64,000 nucleotides of DNA. Origin: Acinetobacter sp. CS-2 (GTDB lineage Bacteria > Pseudomonadota > Gammaproteobacteria > Pseudomonadales > Moraxellaceae). The notes beneath the pieces are model-generated. The model did not search any database and had not been told where the DNA came from. It was given only the letters and a program-made list of their open reading frames with translations. This document shows, in pieces, positions 38,293 through 44,888 of this stretch. The position numbers and the translations under genes were made by a program. Every line of letters starts with the position of its first letter. The first letter of the stretch is position 1. The stretch covers positions 1,240,001 to 1,304,000 of the forward strand of contig NZ_CP067019.1 of NCBI RefSeq assembly GCF_016599715.1. The letters run 5' to 3'.

Positions 38293-38714
38293 CACGCCAC
38301 CTCAACTTTCAAAACGTACTTTTTACCGCCACTGGTGAACTCAACCGCTTCGCCTTTTCCAAGCAGGTAATGCCCAATGGCTTCCAAATTTTTTGAGCTC
38401 AAACCTGTTTTGGCTCTTGCTCTGCGGCGGTCACACTCAAGACAGATATTTGATTTCACAGATCGCTCTGAAGTACCGCACGATCTGCATGGCGCAACCG
38501 GCTTATAGCTTTTTAAACCTTGCTTTTCAGCACGTGTACGCAAAATGTGATTCTGGTGACTATTAGGTCTTTCAGCACTTTGCAAAACAGTATCTGCATT
38601 GCAGTAATTAAACTCGGCTTTATTGGTATTTACGGCCGGCTTAATCTCACCACCATTTGCCACAAATTTTGCGACTGCTTCTGAGTAGTCAGGTTTGATT
38701 TGAGTTCCAATCAT
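38292..38714 (-). CDS. Zinc-finger-like prophage protein
   Basis: A 140-residue protein with CRSCG and CLECDRRRARAK, forming a four-Cys finger with a basic patch that may bind nucleic acid. A C-terminal beta segment (GEAVEFTSGGKKYVLKVEVA) follows. Start and stop abut the neighbours. Not recognised by name. Confidence 0.6.
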   Translation of the reverse strand: MIGTQIKPDYSEAVAKFVANGGEIKPAVNTNKAEFNYCNADTVLQSAERPNSHQNHILRTRAEKQGLKSYKPVAPCRSCGTSERSVKSNICLECDRRRARAKTGLSSKNLEAIGHYLLGKGEAVEFTSGGKKYVLKVEVA

Positions 38715-39028
38715 TACGCCACCTTCGCCAAATTATTCATCATCACAGCCTTGCGAAATTTGCCAGCCATGGCCCATTTCAAGTCATCAACAAAGCTTTT
38801 TCCATTGTTGAAATACTGCTTTAAAAACACTTCATAACGCCCGGACAAATAATCATCCAGATCATAAAATTCCTTTACCTCATGGCGCTCGAAATGGATC
38901 ACGCCACGCTTTGTTGACCCTTTGCACTCTTTAGTGATAACCATCAGGTTCTTTTTGAGTGTAATTTTGTGACCGCCTCGATCTAGCCATTCAATGAAAG
39001 CTGGCGAAATACTGTTGGGTAGTCTCAT
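38714..39028 (-). CDS. Prophage early hypothetical protein, 104 residues
   Basis: MRLPNSISPAFIEWLDRGGH opens a soluble basic protein. I start at 39028 (GGGAGTG upstream) because the upstream part of the open frame is a shadow of the Gp157-like gene. Function unknown. Confidence 0.6.
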   Translation of the reverse strand: MRLPNSISPAFIEWLDRGGHKITLKKNLMVITKECKGSTKRGVIHFERHEVKEFYDLDDYLSGRYEVFLKQYFNNGKSFVDDLKWAMAGKFRKAVMMNNLAKVA

Positions 39029-39044
39029 GCTGCTTTCACTCCCT

Positions 39045-39557
39045 TTACTTGAATGCCAGACGTTGTGTGCGGACAAATTCAACACCCTCACACTCAAGAG
39101 ATTCACGGCTTTGAAGTAAGGCGCGTTTATCCACCTCAACCACAGTCTTTTCCTTTTTAAATTCAGAAGGAATCTTACCCTCATCTTTAACAACGACTGA
39201 CCAAGGATTTTGGCGAACCTTTACAGACAAAACCGGATCTTTGATTTCCTCCACACCAAAGGTCAGCATTTGCTGCAATAGCAGATTGCTTAGATAGCCA
39301 GCGGTCTGATCTAACTTTTTAGCCTTGTCTGCAATCCGCTTGGACTCGGCAGCAATCATTTTGCTTTCAAGCTCTAACTGGTGGACATACTTAGCAACAT
39401 TCTTTGCTTTTTCTTTCCAGTTTTCCTCAGTGCCTACCATATCCATAAGCAATTCCTGAACTTGATTGCTGTTTGGGTCCGCACCTTCAGCAAGCAGCTC
39501 CTGAATATTTTCAATTTTTACAGCTAACTCAGTGCCAAATTCATATAAAGTTGTCAT
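39045..39557 (-). CDS. Siphovirus Gp157-family protein
   Basis: A 170-residue protein matching the Gp157 family: MTTLYEFGTELAVKIENIQE, a central long helix (KNVAKYVHQLELESKMIAAE) and a C-terminal beta part (VKVRQNPWSVVV). In Streptococcus phage Sfi21 a homologue was linked to phage resistance. In many phages it sits beside recombination genes, as here. GGGGAGG precedes the ATG. Confidence 0.8.
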   Translation of the reverse strand: MTTLYEFGTELAVKIENIQELLAEGADPNSNQVQELLMDMVGTEENWKEKAKNVAKYVHQLELESKMIAAESKRIADKAKKLDQTAGYLSNLLLQQMLTFGVEEIKDPVLSVKVRQNPWSVVVKDEGKIPSEFKKEKTVVEVDKRALLQSRESLECEGVEFVRTQRLAFK

Positions 39558-39618
39558 AATCATCCTCCCCAGGATTGAGGGCTGACTAAGCCCTCAGTTC
39601 TTTTTATTTATATATGAT

Positions 39619-40290
39619 TCAAAATGGTAGATCGTCATCTAAGTCAGCAGGTTGAGCCGCCTTTGGCTGATTGCCATATCCTGTATTTTGTGGCTGTGCA
39701 TATCCACTAGGTTGAGCGCCATTCGACTGACGAGTTGCGTCACCCATCGCAAGCAAACGCTCAAGGGCTTTAGGTAATAGCTCCGGTGTTGTTTTGCGCT
39801 CCAATACCTCTTTGGCCATCAACTCACTTTCAGCATTAAATGAAGCGAAAAAGTTCATTTGGTGGCGTTGTTGTCCTTGGCCATTAAGATAATTTTCACG
39901 CTGCAATAATAATCCGATACGTTTGCCTGCCATTTCTGGTGCAACAACACAAGTTTTCTTAACTTTTTGACTAATTTCATAGTCCCATTTTTCCAACTGC
40001 TGATCAGTAGGAGTGAGTGATCGAACTCCGCAGCATGCTAATAAGGCGTTGACCTTGTGAGTGCCAGATAATGGGTTGCCGTCCTTGCTAACAGTCCAAA
40101 TTGTAAAAGTGCTATATTCTTTTGAGTCGGTTTCAAAGTTCACCTCAAAGCCTTGTGCGCCATTTTTTGAAGTGATGAACTCCATCGACTTAATAACCCC
40201 GACATATTTGCCAGTCTGTTCGATACGACCGCCAGCGTCCGCTTGTTTAGCTGATTCAGTATTTAGTGTGAATTGTTGATAAGTAGTCAT
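39619..40290 (-). CDS. DUF669-like/SSB-tailed single-strand DNA-binding candidate
   Basis: A 223-residue protein. The N-terminal ~150 residues are OB-like beta-rich sequence (GGRIEQTGKYVGVIKSMEFI). A Gln/Pro/Gly-rich linker then leads to an acidic tip, DLDDDLPF, the classic SSB C-terminal peptide that recruits repair proteins. It resembles DUF669-type phage SSBs. Placed between the Gp157-like and Sak4-like genes it likely works in strand annealing; that is inference. Confidence 0.75.
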   Translation of the reverse strand: MTTYQQFTLNTESAKQADAGGRIEQTGKYVGVIKSMEFITSKNGAQGFEVNFETDSKEYSTFTIWTVSKDGNPLSGTHKVNALLACCGVRSLTPTDQQLEKWDYEISQKVKKTCVVAPEMAGKRIGLLLQRENYLNGQGQQRHQMNFFASFNAESELMAKEVLERKTTPELLPKALERLLAMGDATRQSNGAQPSGYAQPQNTGYGNQPKAAQPADLDDDLPF

Positions 40291-40300
40291 GATTTATTCC

Positions 40301-40963
40301 TTATGCTTCAGTTGCTTGGTTGGTTTCAGTTGTCAGTCCGTAGTATTCACAGATGGCCTTATCAACTGCGTTTAGATCATTCTCGACATGCTCGTTTTCG
40401 AACAAGCCGATAGGGGATTTCACTGTGTTATGACCATTGTTTTTGGTCATGAAAACGTGCTGCTCATTAATGATTGCTGTCTGTAGGCAGATTGTAACCA
40501 TGCCTTCCAGGGTGATTTTTTCATCCAGCATCTTGCCAATGGTTTTAATCTTTGTTTTCCCTGATTCACTTTCCTCTGTATGGCTCAGGATGTAGACGCG
40601 CTTGTCATCTGCAAGCTGGGCAGCAGTTGTAAATATTTCCCATGTGCTGCGACCGATCTCGGTAAATTTTGCAAAGCCTGTTTCCTGGCTTCTGCGCATG
40701 TATTCGTTCGCCATGACGTACTGATAGTCATCAATCACAATGATTGGGCGGGTTGATTTGTTCATGATTGCCATGATTTGCTGCGGATTGTCTGTAACCA
40801 CAATCGAACCACCTTCTTTAGTAAGCGGCTTCCAGTCAGCAGATCTGAACGGCAGTGGTTTTTTAACCACCTGGATTAATAGCACTTCACTTGGGTTTAG
40901 ATTGCGAAGGCTTGTTGATTTACCAGTACCAGACTGGCCTAAAATTAATGTTGCTATACTCAT
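40301..40963 (-). CDS. Sak4-like RecA-fold ATPase
   Basis: A 220-residue AAA-type ATPase with Walker A GQSGTGKST at residues 9-17 and Walker B PIIVIDDYQYV near 75. It lacks RecA's long C-terminal region and fits the Sak4/AAA_24 phage single-strand annealing ATPases, which act with a phage SSB. The SSB-tailed gene is the next gene downstream, 10 bases on. Confidence 0.78.
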   Translation of the reverse strand: MSIATLILGQSGTGKSTSLRNLNPSEVLLIQVVKKPLPFRSADWKPLTKEGGSIVVTDNPQQIMAIMNKSTRPIIVIDDYQYVMANEYMRRSQETGFAKFTEIGRSTWEIFTTAAQLADDKRVYILSHTEESESGKTKIKTIGKMLDEKITLEGMVTICLQTAIINEQHVFMTKNNGHNTVKSPIGLFENEHVENDLNAVDKAICEYYGLTTETNQATEA

Positions 40964-41002
40964 TATTCAGTCCTCAGTATTCAGTATTGATCGTTGGCAG
41001 CC

Positions 41003-41380
41003 TTAAGCCACCATCCCCATTTCAAATTTTTCAACCGCATCCTCTTCAAGCCATTCATTCAACTCATAAACCTGAGATTCAGTTAGAATGAAATGCAAGC
41101 CTGCTGGTGTTTCTTCAAAGTCAGATCGAGTGACCAAAGCCAAAGTTTTGTTGTCTACTTCAAGCTTGGTGTAATCCACATCACGGCCAGATTCAGGGTG
41201 AAATTGCTGTTCCATATACATTGAATCCGTCAATTCAACCGCTTTGATTTCACAATCAATGGATTGGTTGCCGACCATGAAAGAGAACTGCACGTTGTCT
41301 GCATCAACCTCGATACGTGATGAGATTGAAAGCAGCGGAAAACACGGAGCAAACAATTCAGGTTTAGTTTGAGCGTTCAT
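41003..41380 (-). CDS. Prophage early hypothetical protein, 125 residues
   Basis: A mostly beta acidic protein starting MNAQTKPELFAPCFPLLSIS at 41380, with GGAGG upstream. The longer open frame is a shadow of the gene before it. Not recognised. Confidence 0.6.
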   Translation of the reverse strand: MNAQTKPELFAPCFPLLSISSRIEVDADNVQFSFMVGNQSIDCEIKAVELTDSMYMEQQFHPESGRDVDYTKLEVDNKTLALVTRSDFEETPAGLHFILTESQVYELNEWLEEDAVEKFEMGMVA

Positions 41381-41642
41381 GGTTTGCCTCCATCTGAAAC
41401 TTAACCGCCTGCACTGCCTGACGATCCACATCATCTGAACAACTACGAACTGCAAAAGGTGTTGCCAAAATTGGCGAACTAAAAACCACTACTGCAATCA
41501 CGTCACGCATAAAAGCTTTGAGCTTATTGCGTTTATTCGCCCGAGCAATCTGTTCACTAGAAGGCGGCTGCTGGTAAAGAATCCCTGTTGATGGGATATG
41601 GCCAAACTCTGGGGTTTGACTGTGGGAAGGTGTTTGGTTCAT
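41364..41642 (-). CDS. First gene of the leftward early operon, membrane-anchored
   Basis: A 92-residue protein. A Pro/Ser/Gln-rich N-terminus is followed by a basic patch (ARANKRNKLKAFMRD) and one transmembrane stretch (VIAVVVFSSPILATPFAV), then a hydrophilic tail. It is the first gene after the leftward promoter, the position where lambda places N, but nothing suggests an antiterminator. Its ribosome site is weak. Confidence 0.55.
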   Translation of the reverse strand: MNQTPSHSQTPEFGHIPSTGILYQQPPSSEQIARANKRNKLKAFMRDVIAVVVFSSPILATPFAVRSCSDDVDRQAVQAVKFQMEANHERSN

Positions 41643-41662
41643 ACTTATCTCACTCTTTGAGT

Positions 41663-41697
41663 AAAAGTCCCGTCGGTCGAATGTCAGGGACTTTTTT
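41663..41697. terminator. Hairpin in the leftward leader
   Basis: AAAAGTCCC pairs with GGGACTTTT around a 15-base loop. It lies between the leftward promoter and the first gene. On the plus strand six T follow; on the minus strand only four. It may act as an attenuator of the early operon. Confidence 0.5.
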
Positions 41698-41714
41698 GTT
41701 ATCTGGTGAAATTT

Positions 41715-41742
41715 AGTTTACCAAAGGAAACTTCAAAGTCAA
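41715..41742 (-). promoter_or_regulatory. Leftward early promoter (PL-like)
   Basis: On the minus strand TTGACT and TAAACT are separated by 16 bases. The first operator copy (41716-41731) overlaps the -10 box, so repressor bound there would block it. Confidence 0.65.
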
Positions 41743-41785
41743 CAATAAAGTTTATTAAAAGAAACTTATTTTTATATTTGGAAAC
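41716..41785. promoter_or_regulatory. Left operator cluster (three 16-bp sites)
   Basis: Copies are GTTTACCAAAGGAAAC (41716-41731), GTTTATTAAAAGAAAC (41750-41765) and TTTTATATTTGGAAAC (41770-41785, first base off). Each is a partial palindrome with GTTT and AAAC ends, the same pattern as at the repressor-cro junction. Confidence 0.75.
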
Positions 41786-41802
41786 TTGTATGTTTTAATA
41801 GA

Positions 41803-41829
41803 CAAAAGAAAACCCACCGCTGGGGTGGG
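41803..41829 (-). terminator. Terminator of the repressor-linked operon
   Basis: On the minus strand CCCACC, loop, GGTGGG, then TTTTCTTTTG follows the protease gene stop. It separates the lysogenic unit from the leftward promoter. Confidence 0.75.
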
Positions 41830-41862
41830 TTAAAAGTATTTACTAGATATCAATAACAATAA

Positions 41863-42846
41863 TTATTCATTTGCAGCTTGTGGAAGCTCTGACTCTTGAT
41901 CACTTCTACTTGAATCATACTCTGCTTCGATTTCGCTGCTTCCTGAATCAATTTGCTCACCTGGGTTTTCTCCTCCGCATTCTGGATTATCATTTGCTTG
42001 TAATCCTGAGGTAGATGGTAAGTCGGCATTTTGTTGTTCATTTTCAGTGTTCTCTAAAAAGAGGTTTGCATTCATGACTAGATTATGGTCATTTCCATTT
42101 TCAAAGGCAATGACCAAGTCTTGTATTTTGGTTAATATTTTTATCTCTTCATGTGTGTTTGGTTTTCGAACATTTTTAAACAGTTCTTTTAATTCTTTTC
42201 TATCAATAACAAAACCATGTGATGAATAAGATAATAACAACTTACCTAAAGCATTAGATTTCAATATCTTGTATTTTTCATTTAGCCTCTTACCGTACTC
42301 ATATGCAATAAAGTTTGCACGTTGTATTTCACCCATTCGAATAGGATCGATTTGTGAGTAAATTGGAGAAAGGAGGTTAGATGTTAAATTGGTTGCAACT
42401 TCCGCAGCTAATTTTGTAGAAACCCTACCGCCCATTCTGACGTCAATTAAAGTCTCTCTGAATATTTTGACCGCTTCAGTTTTTAGAGCTTCAAATGCTT
42501 GAGGTAAATCAAGACCAGAAGTTTTTTCACCTAATTCAGAAGATTTATTTAATTGTATATCTAAAGGGCCTAGCTCACCTTTGTCGTCTACTATTAATTC
42601 ATTTGCACCAATACAAATTAATGTACCTGCAGATTTACAATAGGAAGGAATTAGCACACTAAAACCATCTTCATAATAGTGCTGTAAAGCTCTACCAATA
42701 CGATAGCCTGCATCAGGATCTCCACCAGGTGTAACTAAAATCAAACATGCTTTTTTCTTATTAGATGACTTACCGATTTCTGTAATGCGATCATACCCAG
42801 ATCTTGAAATATCAGCCATATATAAGATGTAATCAATATCACCCAC
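41863..42846 (-). CDS. Clp-fold serine protease (SDH/SppA-like), in the rexA/B position
   Basis: A 327-residue protein. Residues about 30-105 have the Clp/crotonase-fold serine protease layout: LILVTPGGDPDAGYRIGRAL (oxyanion Gly-Gly), nucleophile Ser72 in SYCKSAGTLICIGANELIVD, and GELGPLDIQ. This matches the SDH-protease group related to SppA. A helical domain follows. The last ~70 residues are acidic, Ser/Asn/Gln-rich and probably disordered. There is no signal peptide, so it is cytosolic. The start is GTG at 42846 with GGAGA upstream. Gaps and strand suggest co-transcription with the repressor. A role in superinfection exclusion or host control is inference. Confidence 0.78.
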   Translation of the reverse strand: MGDIDYILYMADISRSGYDRITEIGKSSNKKKACLILVTPGGDPDAGYRIGRALQHYYEDGFSVLIPSYCKSAGTLICIGANELIVDDKGELGPLDIQLNKSSELGEKTSGLDLPQAFEALKTEAVKIFRETLIDVRMGGRVSTKLAAEVATNLTSNLLSPIYSQIDPIRMGEIQRANFIAYEYGKRLNEKYKILKSNALGKLLLSYSSHGFVIDRKELKELFKNVRKPNTHEEIKILTKIQDLVIAFENGNDHNLVMNANLFLENTENEQQNADLPSTSGLQANDNPECGGENPGEQIDSGSSEIEAEYDSSRSDQESELPQAANE

Positions 42847-42897
42847 TAATTATTCTCCACCCGATCTGTTCTAAAGGCTGCGTCGGATTCGCAGTTT

Positions 42898-43341
42898 TTA
42901 AATAGATTCAATATCATCAAAATACTTATTAACAGAATGAACCCACTCAGGTATAGATTCAAAATTTTCAAGTTTTGGAGTTTCACCAAACATAGCAATT
43001 ATGTTTTGTGACAACGGGTATTTGATATTTCTTTTTTTAGCTAAAGCTGCCACATATTCATCAAATGATTCAAAGTCAGCAATTCTTGGATGATACTTAT
43101 TTTTTATCAAGCGCTTATATGTGAAAACATAGACAAATAGTGAAATAATTACCGCAAGAAAAGATTCACCCGAACCATTTGATCCAATAAATGTTAAAAG
43201 CGACATAAATATAAAAACAGCAATATACTGCCAACGTGCTTTTTTTATATCTTTTAAAGTTATATTTTTACTTAATGCATAGTGAATTAAAGGTATGCAT
43301 GAAATAATAAAAATATTAGTAATAAAACGAATAGAATCCAT
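42898..43341 (-). CDS. Membrane protein downstream of the repressor, in the rexA/B position
   Basis: A 147-residue protein with three to four membrane helices in residues 1-75 (FITNIFIISCIPLIHYALS, YIAVFIFMSLLTFIG, FLAVIISLFVYVFTY) and a soluble C-terminal ~70 residues (FESFDEYVAALAKKRNIKYP). GAGGG precedes the ATG. It lies 25 bases after the repressor and 51 before the protease on the same strand. Family not recognised. A partner role with the protease is inferred from position. Confidence 0.7.
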   Translation of the reverse strand: MDSIRFITNIFIISCIPLIHYALSKNITLKDIKKARWQYIAVFIFMSLLTFIGSNGSGESFLAVIISLFVYVFTYKRLIKNKYHPRIADFESFDEYVAALAKKRNIKYPLSQNIIAMFGETPKLENFESIPEWVHSVNKYFDDIESI

Positions 43342-43366
43342 AAACCCTCTTATTTTTAATATATTC

Positions 43367-44110
43367 CTATCCAGCTCGCCAAAATTGACGACCCATAACT
43401 TTAAAATTTAGACCGTTTTGCTCCGATACTTCACGATCTCTGTATTTTGCATTTAAGCTATGCAGGGTGAGTTTCCCGCCTTCCTCTTTGAATATCTGCT
43501 TAATCATTCCTTCACCCTCAAAATAAACAGCATAAATTTCACCATCTACAATTTCAGTTTGAGAGATATCAATACCCACTAGATCGCCATCATGAATAAA
43601 GTCAGTCATGCTGTCGCCCTTGGCTTTAATGATCCTCATACAACTTGGATCAACATGCTTCCTTTGAAAGAATGATGGTGTAAATGGAAACTTCCCATTA
43701 ATAACATCAAAATGAAATTCTATAGATTCACCAACACCACACGAAAAATTAGCTTCCACGACATCAATCCAAATAAACCCATTTTCTGTTTCGTAATCAA
43801 TAACAGTTGGCTTATGCACTTCATCAACATCAAATGAAGCATCACTTTTGCCAGTCAAATTATGCTTATTCATAAACTCTTGCATATTGAAATTATTGAA
43901 GAGCTTTTCTTCTTCACCTGTAAGCAGCCAGTTCTGAGATGTTTTTAATACTGCTGCTAATGCCGGAAGGAATTCTGCCTTGGGTGTATTTGTTCCGGCT
44001 ACCCATTTAGATACAGCTCCTTTTGTGGCTCCGGTTGCCTCAATTATTGCTGTTTGTCGAAGACCAAGCTCTTTCATTCTTTGAATTATACGGTCGCTAA
44101 TAGTGGTCAT
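43367..44110 (-). CDS. CI/LexA-type phage repressor
   Basis: A 247-residue lysogeny repressor. The N-terminal HTH (LRQTAIIEATGATKGAVSKW) binds operators. The C-terminal S24 domain has a cleavage site Cys124-Gly125 (FSCGVGES), nucleophile Ser167 (KGDSMTDFIHDGDLVGID) and Lys204. It should self-cleave with RecA on DNA damage and induce the phage. GAGGG precedes the ATG. An operator at 44130 overlaps its own promoter region, so autoregulation is likely. Confidence 0.93.
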   Translation of the reverse strand: MTTISDRIIQRMKELGLRQTAIIEATGATKGAVSKWVAGTNTPKAEFLPALAAVLKTSQNWLLTGEEEKLFNNFNMQEFMNKHNLTGKSDASFDVDEVHKPTVIDYETENGFIWIDVVEANFSCGVGESIEFHFDVINGKFPFTPSFFQRKHVDPSCMRIIKAKGDSMTDFIHDGDLVGIDISQTEIVDGEIYAVYFEGEGMIKQIFKEEGGKLTLHSLNAKYRDREVSEQNGLNFKVMGRQFWRAG

Positions 44111-44129
44111 ACAAAATCCCTCATTTCCT

Positions 44130-44211
44130 GTTTCCTATAGTAAACAAGCACCTTGATATATGAATAAACTTATGGTTTACTAATGGAAACTATTAGTTTA
44201 TAAAGGTAAAC
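44130..44211. promoter_or_regulatory. Right operator cluster (three 16-bp sites)
   Basis: GTTTCCTATAGTAAAC (44130-44145), GTTTACTAATGGAAAC (44175-44190) and GTTTATAAAGGTAAAC (44196-44211). All are near-palindromes with GTTT and AAAC ends. The middle one overlaps the rightward -10 box. The last ends one base before the cro start codon. The first is placed to control the repressor gene. Confidence 0.82.
44153..44181 (+). promoter_or_regulatory. Rightward early promoter (PR-like)
   Basis: TTGATA and TTTACT are 17 bases apart, upstream of the Cro-like gene. The second right operator covers the -10 box. Confidence 0.55.
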
Positions 44212-44212
44212 C

Positions 44213-44401
44213 ATGACTGTTGATGAGCTAAAACTTCATTACGGAGTTAAAACCGATTCTGAACTCGCTCAGAAGGTCGGATACACCAAGGGCGCTGTTA
44301 GTAAATGGCGAAGCAAGGGCATATCCCTAGAAACCCAAGCTTTATTGCAACTAAAAACAAAAGGGAAGGTTAAGGCCAATCTACAAGCTTTAACTGCATA
44401 G
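44213..44401 (+). CDS. Cro-like (YdaS-type) HTH protein
   Basis: A 62-residue protein, almost all HTH: VKTDSELAQKVGYTKGAVSK. The recognition helix TKGAVSKW equals that of the divergent repressor, consistent with both reading the same operators. AAAGG lies 6 bases before the ATG. It is first in the rightward early unit. Confidence 0.88.
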   Translation: MTVDELKLHYGVKTDSELAQKVGYTKGAVSKWRSKGISLETQALLQLKTKGKVKANLQALTA

Positions 44402-44409
44402 GTGAATTT

Positions 44410-44685
44410 ATGAGTCTTGAAAAGAAATCTACACATGTCCGTTTATCTCCGGAAATCCATGAGCGAGCTAAAACACTCGCTGAAATTAAGGGTAAAGACC
44501 TTGCTCAATATCTGGCGTTTCTTCTTGAAAAAGAAATCGTCGGTGAGTGGCATGTACTTAATTTACAAGCAAAATCCTTTGAGCGCTTGGGATTAAAAGC
44601 TTTAGTGCGGGATATCTCTACTGAGGTGAGCTTCGGAGAGGGACTGGAAGGGATTAACGAGAATTTAGGCAAAGAAAAAGCCTGA
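44410..44685 (+). CDS. Ribbon-helix-helix-like protein in the cII position
   Basis: A 91-residue protein whose first ~45 residues (THVRLSPEIHERAKTLAEIK) look like a ribbon-helix-helix DNA-binding fold, followed by a helical tail. It follows cro by 8 bases. It occupies lambda's cII slot but is not a CII homologue. A stem (GCCTGAT with ATCAGGC) lies across its stop and may attenuate the unit. Confidence 0.6.
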   Translation: MSLEKKSTHVRLSPEIHERAKTLAEIKGKDLAQYLAFLLEKEIVGEWHVLNLQAKSFERLGLKALVRDISTEVSFGEGLEGINENLGKEKA

Positions 44686-44729
44686 TGGGAAAGATCAGGC
44701 TTCATGTTCTTTAAACGAGGTAAATCATT

Positions 44730-44888
44730 TTGAACTATCAAATTTTAGCAGAAATTGAACTAAATCGAAAGATAAGTTTGCTTCAAAAAGCCGCTGAAAA
44801 TTACGCACTAAATCGAACACTTGAAAACTCAATGGCACTCGCTAGAGCTAAGGCTGCGTTGTGTGCTTTTGTGATGGAGGGTGTTTGA
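44730..44888 (+). CDS. Small helical prophage protein, 52 residues
   Basis: A frame from TTG at 44730 with GAGG 9 bases upstream, reading MNYQILAEIELNRKISLLQK and continuing as amphipathic helix. Its stop overlaps the start of the O-like gene (TGATG), which suggests coupling. Unknown function. Confidence 0.5.
   Translation: MNYQILAEIELNRKISLLQKAAENYALNRTLENSMALARAKAALCAFVMEGV

Noticed and set aside
38714-39193. 159-residue version of the early gene at 38714
   Set aside because: The first ~55 residues are an antisense-free shadow of the Gp157-like gene in another frame; the ATG at 39028 has a ribosome site.
44861-44887. Upstream ATG for the O-like gene (nine extra residues)
   Set aside because: The start at 44888 overlaps the previous stop and begins a family-like sequence. 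The extra residues (MCFCDGGCL) read through the end of the preceding small gene.
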